Source of the DNA: Pseudonocardia bannensis | Lineage (GTDB): Bacteria; Actinomycetota; Actinomycetes; Mycobacteriales; Pseudonocardiaceae | DNA length: 34,643 bases | Reading direction: 5' to 3' | NCBI RefSeq assembly: GCF_012911875.1 | Contig: NZ_JAAXKZ010000057.1 | Location: 1 to 34,643 of the forward strand | Shown here: piece after piece, positions 1-7,546 of the stretch | Position numbering within the stretch: the first letter of the stretch is position 1 | Layout of the letters: each line of letters opens with the position of its first letter | Position numbers and translations under genes: made by a program | Notes under the pieces: model-generated | Seen by the model: the letters and a program-made list of their open reading frames with translations, nothing else | The model's database searches: none | What the model was told of the DNA's origin: nothing

Positions 1-108
1 AAACGACACACCCACGCAGTCCTCGCCCTCGCCCGACGGCGAGTCAACGTGCTCTGGGCGATGCTGCGCGACCAACGCCCCTACCAGGCCGCCCCGGTCA
101 CGACTTGA
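1..108 (+). mobile_element. 3' end of IS110-family transposase (partial)
   Basis: The first frame is open from base 1 to TGA at 106-108 and reads as the last 35 residues of a transposase. It contains the segment ALARRRVNVLWAMLRD, which I recognise as the conserved extreme C-terminus of IS110/IS116/IS902-type (DEDD) transposases of actinomycetes. The rest of the element lies left of the window, so intactness cannot be judged. IS110 elements carry a structured noncoding RNA in one noncoding end. The bases just after 108 could be the right end of the element, but no end was delimited. The following region is rich in broken genes, which fits repeated rearrangement here. Confidence 0.75.
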
Positions 109-185
109 CAAGATCATTGGGAAGCCGACCGGGCCGGCCCGGCGAATCGATCCCGGGGACGCCCGGGGCACCGGCACGTCGGCGG

Positions 186-794
186 CTAACCGGGCTCCCT
201 CGCCGGGGCGGCGTCCGGTGTCCAGGAGGGGTCGCGGCCGCTGTACCCCAGCACCCGGTCGAACACGGGTGCCCCGGGCGGCACCGGGACCACCGGTCCG
301 AACAGCCCCTCGCGGCTCGCGTCCTCCCCGGGCGCGGACATCGCCGAGGTGAACGCGAGGCAGGCCTCGGCGCTGTGCGCGTCGCAGGTGAACGGCTGCC
401 CGGTGGCGCGGGCGAGGTCCCAACCGTGCAGGACGAGTTCGTCGAGAGCCACGCCACCCATGACCTCGGCGGGCAGTTCCACCCCACCGGCCTCGGCCAC
501 TCCTTCCCACGCCGCCGGGTCCCGCCACGCCACGACGAGCGCGTCGAGCTGCCGGGGCAACCGGGCACGCCAGTCCGCCGGCAGCCTGGCCGCGGAGCCG
601 GACGGGCCGCCGGTCGTGGCCGTCTTGGTGGCGGCGCCGCGGAACACGACCGTCACATTCATCAGGTGGTCGAGCAGGTCGCCCACGGTGTACTCCGCGC
701 ACGGCGTGGGTGCGGTCATCCGGTCGTCGCGCACGCCGTCGAGCAGCCGGATCAGCTGACCGGCCGGCGGGTCGAGATCGAGGATGGTGGTCAT
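186..794 (-). CDS. TIGR03086-type / DinB-fold (maleylpyruvate isomerase N-terminal-like) protein
   Basis: This 202-aa protein has the MDMPI/DinB four-helix fold signature: an early TVGDLLDHL helix carrying a His and a central VLHGWDLARATG helix carrying a second His before WDLA. In this family these His residues bind a metal, and several members use mycothiol as cofactor; the substrate here is unknown. A longer reading frame exists upstream, but the ATG at 794 is preferred because a strong ribosome site (GGAGGAG) lies just before it. The gene is monocistronic. It is flanked on the left by the IS110 end and on the right by a truncated AraC remnant on the same strand. Confidence 0.75.
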   Translation of the reverse strand: MTTILDLDPPAGQLIRLLDGVRDDRMTAPTPCAEYTVGDLLDHLMNVTVVFRGAATKTATTGGPSGSAARLPADWRARLPRQLDALVVAWRDPAAWEGVAEAGGVELPAEVMGGVALDELVLHGWDLARATGQPFTCDAHSAEACLAFTSAMSAPGEDASREGLFGPVVPVPPGAPVFDRVLGYSGRDPSWTPDAAPAREPG

Positions 795-895
795 CAGGTG
801 GGCCTCCTCCGGATTCATCCGTCGTCGGATAGGACCGTGCCGACCGGCCGTACTCATCGCCTGCGCGGCGGGGAGTGGTGAGCGTCCGCTCCGGG

Positions 896-1210
896 TCAGC
901 CGGCCACCGCGCCGATGCGGTGCTGTTGTGGGCTGATGCCGTGGACGCGCTTGAAAGCGGTGCTCAGCGCGAAGGAACTGCCGTAACCGACCAGTCGGGC
1001 GACCGCTCCGATGGTGGCGTCGGACTCACGGAGCAGGTCGGCGGCCGGGGCCGGCCGCCAGCCGGCGAGGAACGGCATGGGAGGCGCGCCGACCAGTGCG
1101 GTGAAGCGGCGGGTCAGGGCGGCCCGGGACACCCCGGTCGCGGCGGCCGGCGAGGCCACCGTCCAGGGACGGGCCGGGTTGTTCTGGAGCATTCGCAGGG
1201 CACCTCACCT
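896..1210 (-). pseudogene. AraC-family regulator, C-terminal DNA-binding remnant
   Basis: The frame encodes ~100 residues matching only the double helix-turn-helix half of cupin-type AraC regulators: PARPWTVAS, GVSRAALTRRFTALVG, then VARLVGYGSSFALSTAFKRVHG. Family members are usually ~300 aa with an N-terminal cupin domain. Here a TGA stop sits immediately before the conserved stretch and no cupin was found upstream. The segment AGWRPAPAADLL has prolines where the family has helix-forming residues, another sign of decay. An intact HTH-only protein starting near 1192 is possible but less likely. Confidence 0.65.
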
Positions 1211-1315
1211 GGGCTCTAGTGCTCTACGGGCGCACCACGGCGGCGGTCTGACCTCGTCGCGGACCGGTCCAGCCGGTCCGGATCGCGGTCGCGCCGAGCG
1301 GGACCGGCAGCTGAC

Positions 1316-1554
1316 TTGACCACGACGCCGCCCACCGAGCTCAGCCACCGCGATCGCGCCGTTCTCCGAGCCGTCGGCGCCGGCCGCTGCCGGATCTCCG
1401 GCGACATCGGGCTGTCGCCGGTCATCGACGGCATGGGCTGCTGCGACCAGTTCCTCGGGCCGCGCCTGGCGAGCGCTGGTCTGATCGCCGTCGAACCCGG
1501 GCCGGGCCCCGCCCGGCTCACCGAGTCCGGCCGGCCCTGCTCGAGGCGGCGTGA
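1316..1554 (+). pseudogene. Small conserved-looking protein with a 1-nt frameshift near its 3' end
   Basis: From TTG 1316 the frame reads HRDRAVLRAVGAGRC, then VIDGMGCCDQF and RLASAGLIAVEPG, and reaches LTESGR at about 1534. In that frame it runs on with unconvincing composition to 1672. If one G is restored between 1534 and 1535, the reading becomes ALLEAA followed at once by TGA (1552-1554), a natural compact ending for a winged-helix-like ~80-aa protein. I therefore read this as a gene broken by a single-base deletion. It resembles uncharacterised Pseudonocardiales proteins I have seen, but I cannot name a family. A sequencing error is the alternative. Confidence 0.45.
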
Positions 1555-1668
1555 GGCCATGGCAACCCTGCCCGATGTCGTGACGCCGCCGCTGACCCGC
1601 TTCGACCGCTGCTCGGCAGCCGCCCGGTGCCGGGCCGTGCTGCCGGTCGGCGAACTGCTGTCACGATC

Positions 1669-1882
1669 ATGACCACTCTCAGCACCGCGAGCGTCCGCCC
1701 CTCCACGACCGCCATCCGGACGACCCGTGATCTCGTCCTCCTGGTTGCCCGGGTCGGCCTCGGGGTGCCGGTGGCCGGCGTCCTGATGGCGCTGAACATG
1801 GCAGCTCGCCGTGACCGGTTCGGGCCGGTTCGGGCTCGACCACCTGATCGTCCGACGTACCCGCCGGAAGGCCGAGGCCGAA
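1669..1882 (+). pseudogene. DoxX-family membrane protein remnant with internal deletions
   Basis: ATG 1669 opens with a DoxX-like N-terminus (TTRDLVLLVARVGLGV) and passes directly into PVAGVLMALNMA, which in intact DoxX proteins belongs to a later helix, so about one to two membrane segments are missing in frame. After ~1800 the frame changes, and the typical DoxX tail GSGRFGLDHLIVRRTRR appears in a frame shifted by one. Intact family members are ~140-170 aa with four helices; this remnant cannot fold that way. It is followed directly by the VOC gene. Family assignment is from remembered sequence patterns. Confidence 0.55.
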
Positions 1883-1927
1883 GGATCGGTGTCGCAAAAT
1901 GTCGGACGCCGTCGCTCATCTCCGGAA

Positions 1928-2308
1928 ATGATTGATCACATGGGGCTTCAGGTGGCCGATGTCGAGGCGTCGCTCACCTTCTACCTCCGTACCTTCGCCC
2001 CGATCGGAATGCACGAAGCGATGCGCTTCCCGCACGGCGGGTCCTTCGTCGTCGGTCTGTCCGGCCCCGACGGCATCCCCGACTTCTGGCTCAGTCCGGC
2101 CAATGGCGCTGAGACCCGGGAACTGCACGTGGCCTTCCGCGCTGCCGACCGCCACGCGGTCGACGCGGTTCACGATGCCGCTGTGGCGGCGGGTGCGCAG
2201 GTGCTGCACGCCCCGCGCGAGTGGCCCGAGTACCACCCGGGCTACTACGGCGTGTTCCTGCGCGATCTCGACGGCCACAACGTGGAGGCCGTGCACCACG
2301 GCGGCTAG
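1928..2308 (+). CDS. VOC (glyoxalase/bleomycin-resistance fold) protein
   Basis: This is a 126-aa single vicinal-oxygen-chelate protein. It begins MIDHMGLQVADVEASLTFY, the usual first beta-alpha unit with a His for metal, and ends YYGVFLRDLDGHNVEAVHH, where D-G-H-N-V-E gives the terminal metal-ligand Glu. Length fits one VOC unit pair. The substrate is unknown; such proteins range from lyases and dioxygenases to antibiotic-binding proteins. The frame is open further upstream, but that part is the DoxX tail. ATG 1928 is chosen because homology-like sequence starts there, although no strong ribosome site is visible. Confidence 0.75.
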   Translation: MIDHMGLQVADVEASLTFYLRTFAPIGMHEAMRFPHGGSFVVGLSGPDGIPDFWLSPANGAETRELHVAFRAADRHAVDAVHDAAVAAGAQVLHAPREWPEYHPGYYGVFLRDLDGHNVEAVHHGG

Positions 2309-2490
2309 GTGTCAGGGCGAACGAGCCGGTCACCAGGAGCGGCTGCCGGCGGGATTCAGTGACCCGGCCCGTTTCACACGCAGATTCCGAGCCGCCGTCG
2401 GACGTGCCTCACGCGACCACGGCGCATCGACGTCGACGAACGGGAGGAATCGGGCCGATCCACGTGGGCCCGGAAATTCGAGGAGAATTG

Positions 2491-2646
2491 ATGCCCGGCA
2501 ATGACGTGTCGTGGCCTGTCGGGGCCCGCGATGCTGTGACAATTCACGGTCATGGCCACGATCGGTTCTGCTCGGGTTACCACTCCGACCTGCCCGACCT
2601 GCGGGCACGAACCCCGGACCCGGGCCGACGCCGTGCGCCAACGTGA
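2491..2646 (+). CDS. Possible small ORF with a strong Shine-Dalgarno
   Basis: ATG 2491 is preceded by GAGGAGA at good spacing, the best ribosome site in this stretch, and opens a 51-codon frame. Its product has no recognisable motif. It overlaps the Cys-rich ORF that starts at 2552 in another frame. It may be a leader peptide, the true start of a frame-disrupted version of the downstream gene, or chance. Confidence 0.25.
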   Translation: MPGNDVSWPVGARDAVTIHGHGHDRFCSGYHSDLPDLRARTPDPGRRRAPT

Positions 2647-2899
2647 CGATCTGGCGATCGAGTGGCTCGTGCTGGACCCGTCCAGCGGCGACATCGTCGA
2701 GCGGCGGTACTGCCGCGCCTGTCTCCCTCGCGGGCCCATCGCGGACCTGGCTTGCTCCCGGTGCGGCGACGGGCCCCTGCTGTCCGGGCCGTTGGCCAGT
2801 GCAGTCGCCACCGGCCAGCTCCCGCCGGCCCTACGGCGCTGGCTGCTCCGGCGACACTGGCAGATCGAACCGCAGTTCGACTGCTGTGGCCCGGGCTGA
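2552..2899 (+). CDS. Cys-rich putative zinc-ribbon protein, unknown function
   Basis: The 115-aa product has three CxxC pairs: Cys14/Cys17 in TCPTCGHE, Cys54/Cys57 in YCRACLP and Cys68/Cys71 in ACSRCGDGP. A tail PALRRWLLRRHW is followed by Cys110/Cys111. Paired knuckles suggest structural zinc binding. The GDGPLL...LPPALRRWL pattern reminds me of small proteins in actinomycete accessory regions, but I cannot name a family. Third codon positions are mostly G/C, as in real genes of this window. The ribosome site before 2552 is weak; the nearest strong one belongs to the overlapping ORF at 2491. Confidence 0.5.
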   Translation: MATIGSARVTTPTCPTCGHEPRTRADAVRQRDDLAIEWLVLDPSSGDIVERRYCRACLPRGPIADLACSRCGDGPLLSGPLASAVATGQLPPALRRWLLRRHWQIEPQFDCCGPG

Positions 2900-3481
2900 G
2901 CGACGGCCCGGAGTGGACATGCCGGGGCCTGATCTGCAGGAGGAGGTTCGGCGCTAGGCATGGAGGCCGGCATGCCGGCGATCTCGATGTGCGACGCCCT
3001 GCGGCGACCGCGAACCGGTGGGCTCGGGGTCGCGGCGCGCGACAGAGCCGTTGGTCGCGGCGTGCTGGAGACGGTCCACGATGGCCTCTCGGCAGATCAA
3101 CGACAACGCCACGACGGCGTATGAACTGTGGCCGCGACGCTGAACGACATGCGCGTCGGATTGGACGGCATGGCCGCGGCTGTTTCCTCGACGGTGTCGA
3201 GGGTCTCGTTGCCGACGCGACCTCCTGCTCGACGACGTTCGCTGCTCCGGAGGCGGGCTCGTTCCCACGCCGGGAGCGGACCCGTCGACGCCGGTCCAGG
3301 GCCCGGCCGCCGCCGAGCGAGCTGGCTCTCGAATCGGGTGAATCGCCTGAATGGGGCATTCGGCGTCGACAGCGCGGTGCGGTTGCCGGCTGGGCCGCAG
3401 TAGCGGGATCTTCGAGTGTACCGGCGACGCCGGACCCAGGTCCGGCGCGGCCGAGAGCTCACGGGCGAAGCGGCGACGGGA
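2900..3481. other. Stretch without a convincing gene
   Basis: Several open frames exist on both strands, but they are long only because of GC richness. Their translations are Arg/Pro/Gly-rich with no domain signature and they overlap each other. A short readable run begins at ATG 3083 (MASRQINDNATTAYELW) and another around 3128-3400, possibly remnants, but I could not assign either. Confidence 0.4.
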
Positions 3482-3730
3482 TCAGGAGCGGGAAGCGAGG
3501 CGTAGCAGCCGACGCCATCTGATCTTGAGTCGGGACGCGCGTCCCCCGGTGACCGAACGCATGGGCTTCGGGTAGGCGGGAGGGAACGGCTCCGTGCGGG
3601 ACTGTGCGACGAGCGGGTACGCGGGCAGGGTGGCCGGGTCGAGAGCAGGCAGCGTCGACGGGTACTGCGGGGATGGCTGCTGCGGGCGGAAGGTTGCGCT
3701 CGGATGGGTCACGAACGACTGTCGACGCAC
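3482..3730 (-). CDS. Hypothetical small Pro-rich, basic-tailed protein
   Basis: This frame of up to 82 aa (GTG 3730, or internal GTG 3712) has a Pro/Gln/Tyr/Thr-rich N-terminal half (FRPQQPSPQYPSTLPALD) and a basic C-terminus (RLKIRWRRLLRLASRS). Its composition is unlike the Arg/Gly/Ala noise of shadow frames, and third positions are strongly G/C. No family is recognised, no ribosome site is clear, and neighbours give no functional clue. Confidence 0.35.
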   Translation of the reverse strand: MRRQSFVTHPSATFRPQQPSPQYPSTLPALDPATLPAYPLVAQSRTEPFPPAYPKPMRSVTGGRASRLKIRWRRLLRLASRS

Positions 3731-3984
3731 CTGAGCCTTCCGTTACCGACCGGCCCGTCGGGCACCTGGGCCGTCGCTCGAGGCGAGCACACGAGCCGGA
3801 TCCGCCGGGCTGCGCGACCGGTGTCCCCCTGCTCGCCGGGCTTCTTCGCCGCACCGCTGAGTTCGCCGCGTCGATGTCGGGTGGGTCCTGCCGCGCCCAG
3901 CCCGGAGCGCCTGCGGGCCTGCCGCCCGTGGCCGGTGTCCCAAACTCTGTTCCGATGGGCGGATCGCGTCCGTCGCCGAGGCTG

Positions 3985-4222
3985 AACGGGATGCCGACCG
4001 AGGAACTCGGCGATGGTTCGACCGAAGCCGGCCGGGCCCCAGAGCGGCGTCGGAGCACCGCTGCGTACTCGTCGCCGCCGACCGCCCGCATGACGATGTC
4101 GAAGGCCGTCGGTATGTCGCCGGATGCCGCCGCTGTCATCCCCGGGCGGCGAACCATTCCGCGAACACCCCTGCGTGCACCAGCAGGACCACCTCGCCGT
4201 GACCCCGGTCAGTGAATTCGAT
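3985..4222 (-). pseudogene. Alpha/beta-hydrolase remnant in three frames
   Basis: Reading leftward from 4222, one frame gives IEFTDRGHGEVVLLVHAGVF then AEWF, the N-terminal beta-strand and HxG oxyanion region of alpha/beta-hydrolases, and stops. A second frame gives FDIVMRAVGGDEYAAVLRR, like a cap-region helix of the same family. A third gives WGPAGFGRTIAEFLGRHP. Three successive family-like pieces in three frames with the middle of the enzyme missing indicate a decayed gene. The assignment rests on remembered family patterns. Confidence 0.35.
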
Positions 4223-4325
4223 GGTGTTCTCCGATCACACCGGTCAGCGGCGCTGGAGGATCGACGAGCGGAGTGGGGCGGACGGCGGCCGGCCAGCTGT
4301 GCTTCGAAAGGGGCCCGCCGAGTCC

Positions 4326-4331
4326 TACCCT
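4326..4331 (+). promoter_or_regulatory. -10 box of a probable leaderless promoter
   Basis: TACCCT matches the actinobacterial TANNNT -10 element and ends 6 nt before ATG 4338. There is no ribosome site, so transcription probably starts at or next to the start codon. Confidence 0.45.
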
Positions 4332-4337
4332 GTTCCG

Positions 4338-4565
4338 ATGACGTGCCGCATCGAAGTCTTCCTCCGCAGCGGGCACACCATCGATCTGGCCCTGGAGGAC
4401 GGCGTGGACCGGATCTTCGCCGACGCCCTGCACGAGGCCTGGGCATCCCCCAACGCCATCGGGTTCAGGCACCTCTCGCTCGGCGAGAACGCCGTGGTCC
4501 TCGCCAGCGAGGTGGTCGGCTACCGGCTCCACGGCTCGGTGCTGAAGGACTCGGAACGGTTGTAG
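4338..4565 (+). CDS. Small hypothetical protein (75 aa)
   Basis: The product begins MTCRIEVFLRSGHTIDLALE and ends VVGYRLHGSVLKDSERL, suggesting a compact beta-rich fold with no Cys cluster or membrane segment. The frame is open ~126 nt upstream, but ATG 4338 is preferred because a TANNNT box ends 6 nt before it, as expected for a leaderless mRNA. No family name can be given. It is convergent with the universal stress protein gene downstream. Confidence 0.6.
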   Translation: MTCRIEVFLRSGHTIDLALEDGVDRIFADALHEAWASPNAIGFRHLSLGENAVVLASEVVGYRLHGSVLKDSERL

Positions 4566-4602
4566 GGGTGGACGCCGCCGTGCCCGGGTCGTGGACGACC
4601 GG

Positions 4603-5058
4603 TCAGGTGGTGAGCACGTAGGTGCGTGCCGGGGGCACCACGGTCACCGGGCACCGGGCGTGGTTCGCGACGTAGTGCGCGACCGATCCGCTGACCAGGT
4701 GCCGACGTCTCGCTCCGCGTCCGAGTGAGCCGACGACCAACATGTCGGCGTCGGCGGCCAGCTCGGTGAGGACCTTGCCGGGATGGCCTTCGCGGCTCGT
4801 CGTCTCCAGGCCGGGTGGGCGATCCCGGTCGCCGAGGACGACCTGGAGCAGTTCCTCCGGCAGGGTGGACTCGCGGCGGCCCGACTCCACGCCGAGGGCC
4901 ATCGCGATGTCACCCCGGCAGTCCTCGTACACGTAGTGCGGTTCCCACACGTACACGACCCGCAGCGGGCATCCGCGGTAGGCAGCCTCCTCGATCGCCC
5001 ACCGCAGGGCATCCAGTGCGTGCTCCGAACGGTCTACCCCGACCACGATGCCCGACAT
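4603..5058 (-). CDS. Universal stress protein (UspA domain)
   Basis: This 151-aa single-Usp-domain protein starts MSGIVVGVDRSEHALDALRW (strand 1 plus the Asp that contacts adenine) and ends with the ATP-loop signature GSLGRGARRRHLVSGSVAHYV-like segment, which matches G-x2-G-x9-G-S, followed by CPVTVVP. It should therefore be an ATP-binding rather than non-binding member. Such proteins act in stress and dormancy in the cytoplasm. The start is supported by GGAGG before ATG 5058. The gene appears monocistronic. Confidence 0.9.
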   Translation of the reverse strand: MSGIVVGVDRSEHALDALRWAIEEAAYRGCPLRVVYVWEPHYVYEDCRGDIAMALGVESGRRESTLPEELLQVVLGDRDRPPGLETTSREGHPGKVLTELAADADMLVVGSLGRGARRRHLVSGSVAHYVANHARCPVTVVPPARTYVLTT

Positions 5059-5160
5059 CTCGGACCTCCACGGACGAACATTTCTGATCCCTGTCCAGCA
5101 TCCGCCGCCGGTCCGCCCCGGACAAGAAGGCGATGCCCGGTTCCCGCACCAGGCCGGCGC

Positions 5161-5691
5161 TCAGCTGGATGTGTCGGGGCGGGGCTGTGGCCGCACCAGC
5201 GGTCGACGCTCCGGAGCGAAGCCGATCCGCACGATCAGGATCATCGCGCCGACCAGGGCCAGGTACCCCATCAGCGCGGCGACGATGTGCAGCAACCCGA
5301 GGCGTCCCGTGTCCAGCAGGAGGGCGGCCACCGGGGCCGGCGCGAGCAGTCCGCACGGCCCACGCGCCCAGCGGGGCCAGTCGGTGCGTGCGACCGCCAG
5401 GACCCCGAGCAGCAGGGTGGGCAGTATGACCATGCCGCCGCCGACCCCGAGCAGGATCATCGAGGAACCCCCGAGCGCCCGGAGGAGCCCGGCCCCGCGC
5501 CGGCCCTGTCGACGTGCGACGACGACGAGCCCGGCCGGCGCACCGATGATCGTAGAGCTGGCCAGGATGATCGCGGTCCCGCTCCAGGTGAACTCCGGTG
5601 CGTCGGAGATGAAGCGCATCCAGACCCGTGCCAGCGCCCCAGGCCAGGCCCGGTAGGGCGCCCGCCCCGCCGCCCGTATCGCAGCCGACAT
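5161..5691 (-). CDS. Small integral membrane protein, unknown function
   Basis: The ~176-aa product has roughly four hydrophobic helices: IILASSTIIGAPAGLVVVA, SSMILLGVGGGMVILPTLLL, CGLLAPAPVAALLL and IVAALMGYLALVGAMILIV. Positively charged loops lie between them and the cytosolic tail is basic and proline-containing. No transporter or enzyme signature is visible. The start is uncertain: GTG 5706 and ATG 5691 are both possible and neither has a strong ribosome site. It lies upstream of the universal stress protein on the same strand with ~100 nt between them. Confidence 0.6.
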   Translation of the reverse strand: MSAAIRAAGRAPYRAWPGALARVWMRFISDAPEFTWSGTAIILASSTIIGAPAGLVVVARRQGRRGAGLLRALGGSSMILLGVGGGMVILPTLLLGVLAVARTDWPRWARGPCGLLAPAPVAALLLDTGRLGLLHIVAALMGYLALVGAMILIVRIGFAPERRPLVRPQPRPDTSS

Positions 5692-5847
5692 GAGTTCCGC
5701 GGGCACCGGCTGGGCATGGGAGGTCGAATACCGGCGTTCCGTTTCGCCAGGGCGGGTCGATCACATGACGGGGGGTGATCTGCTGCGCTGCAGTCCGCGC
5801 GTCATGGCATGTCGGGGCGCGATGAGCAGCTACAGACGGGTAGCGGT

Positions 5848-6519
5848 ATGGACGATGATTTCGAGATTCAGGGGATCGGCCTGCGACCCGGCGACCATGT
5901 CTGTGGGGTGTTCCAGGAACCGGTCGAGCGCGACGTCGTGATGACGGCGATCTTCCGAGCCGGGTTACTGGCGGGTGAGTTCTGCGTGGTCGTCGTGGAC
6001 GCGGCCGACCCGATCGCGATGTCACGGTTGCTCGGCTCGCAGTCCGAGGTCCGTGAGTGGCGCCGGGCCGGGTTGCTCGACATCCGCACCTCCGCCGACC
6101 CGGCACAGCCCGCCAACGGCCTGACCGTCCACGAGATGCTCGGCATGTGGGACGCCGTCACCCAGAAGACGACGCGATCCCCCGGTTCCTTCGCGCGGTT
6201 GGGTGGTGAGGCGAGCTGGTGGATCCCGCGGGCCAGCGAGGACCATCTGATCCAGTACGAGAGCGAGCTCACCCGGCACATTCCCGACCGGATGGGGGTG
6301 CTCTGCCTCTACGACGTCGCCCAGTTCGGGGCCGGGGTCCTCATCGACGTCATCCGGACCCATCCGAAGGTCCTCGTCGGCAGTCTGGTGGTGGAGAACC
6401 CCTACTTCATCCCCCCGGAAGAGTTCCTCGCCACGCGGCAGCAGGACGGCACCGCGCTGCCCCCGAGCGCGGCCGAGGCTGCCGCCCTCCTGGGCCGCAC
6501 CGAGTTCTCGCCGCGATGA
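5848..6519 (+). CDS. MEDS-domain (DcmR-like sensory) protein
   Basis: The 223-aa product carries the MEDS pattern: GLRPGDHVCGVF near the N-terminus, FCVVVVDAADPIAMSRLL, then a central region and VLVGSLVVENPYFIPPEEFL near the C-terminus. MEDS domains resemble a KaiC/RecA-like fold and usually act in signalling, often fused to a histidine kinase, anti-sigma or anti-anti-sigma domain. None is fused here and no partner is adjacent, so this is a stand-alone MEDS protein. ATG 5848 is chosen because homology starts soon after; ATG 5809 is in frame and possible. Ribosome sites are weak for both. Confidence 0.75.
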   Translation: MDDDFEIQGIGLRPGDHVCGVFQEPVERDVVMTAIFRAGLLAGEFCVVVVDAADPIAMSRLLGSQSEVREWRRAGLLDIRTSADPAQPANGLTVHEMLGMWDAVTQKTTRSPGSFARLGGEASWWIPRASEDHLIQYESELTRHIPDRMGVLCLYDVAQFGAGVLIDVIRTHPKVLVGSLVVENPYFIPPEEFLATRQQDGTALPPSAAEAAALLGRTEFSPR

Positions 6520-6596
6520 GACCGGTGTCCCCGTGATCGACCCGGTACCCGACGGACCGTGACCCGAGAGGCGGCGGATGCCTCTCGCAGCCGGGC

Positions 6597-7093
6597 CCGG
6601 CAGGCCGTCGACGACGTCGAGGAGCTCGCACGCCGCACTCCGCTGCTGGCGAACATCCGCCGCTCGGGGCGTACCTGATGGAGGACTTCTTCTACGCCGG
6701 TGGCCTGCCCGCGCTGCTGCGCAACATCGGCGACCTCCTCGACACCACGGCCCTCACAGCGAACGGCAGGACACTGGCGGAGAACATCGAGCACGCCAAG
6801 GTGTTCAACGACGACGTGATCCGGTGGCGGGGGGACCCGCTCGTCGCGTCGGACACGCTGGCGGTGCTCCGCGGCGACTGGCACCCGATGGAGCCGTGAT
6901 CAAGCCACCGGCCGCCGAGTCGCGGCTGCACAAGCACTCCGGGCCCGCCGTGGTCTTCGAGAACTACGACGACATGGCGGCGCGTATCGACGATCCCGAC
7001 CTCCCGGTGGACGAGAACTCGGTGCTCGTGCTGAAGAGCGCCGGTCCGCAGGGCGCACCGGGGCATGCCCGAGTGGGGACAGCTGCCGATCCC
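6597..7093 (+). pseudogene. Dihydroxy-acid/sugar-acid dehydratase (IlvD/Edd) fragment with several frameshifts
   Basis: The middle part of an IlvD/Edd enzyme can be followed through changing frames: ELARRTPLLANIRRSG, then MEDFFYAGGLPALLRNIGDL with LTANGRTLAEN, then DGAVIKPPAAESRLHKHSG and ENSVLVLKSAGPQGAPG, then MPEWGQLPIPAR. Each switch is explained by one or two bases: a missing G near 6668, a missing C near 6882 and an extra C near 7064. The N-terminal [Fe-S] region and the C-terminal third are absent. The 3' end joins an unrelated gene fragment near 7090. It is plainly non-functional. Confidence 0.8.
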
Positions 7094-7228
7094 GGCCCGC
7101 CGTGCACGACCAGGGCCGGCTTGCCGTCCGGGTCACCGCAGGTCTCCCAGTGGACGAGGTTCCGGTCGCCGACGTCGAGCATCCCGTCGTCGTACGGTTC
7201 GGTCGGTGGGTAGGGCCCGGCTCATGTC
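7087..7228 (-). pseudogene. Proline iminopeptidase 5' fragment (truncated)
   Basis: Reading leftward, the frame gives YPPTEPYDDGMLDVGDRN, LVHWETCGDPDGKPALVVHG, then GPGS, the N-terminus of prolyl aminopeptidases (S33 family) up to the HGGPGS oxyanion turn. The sequence then runs into the antisense of the dehydratase fragment. An ATG at 7224-7226 is one frame off, so a small indel is also present. No catalytic Ser, Asp or His region exists. Confidence 0.7.
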
Positions 7229-7546
7229 CTGTTCCCTCCGCCGGCCACTACGACGGCCGCCGTGGTGTCCGCCCGGAACCGCCGCGACACGGCCGAGCGA
7301 CACGGCGACCGCCGGGGTGAACGAGCCGGCACCGTCGAGCGGGGCGGCCACTACCCTCGGATCGGGAAGGCTGAGCCGCTCACCCTCGGCGGGGGAGCGG
7401 GCTTCCTCCCCGCCGGCCGGGTCGGACCCGCAGCCGTGAGCCGCACCAGGCCGGACACGATGCGATCGGCGCTGCGTTGCTGCCAGGGCGTGGAATCAGC
7501 CGGACCCGGGGCGCCGGTCGGGGTTCACGTGTGGTGGAGCGTTCGC

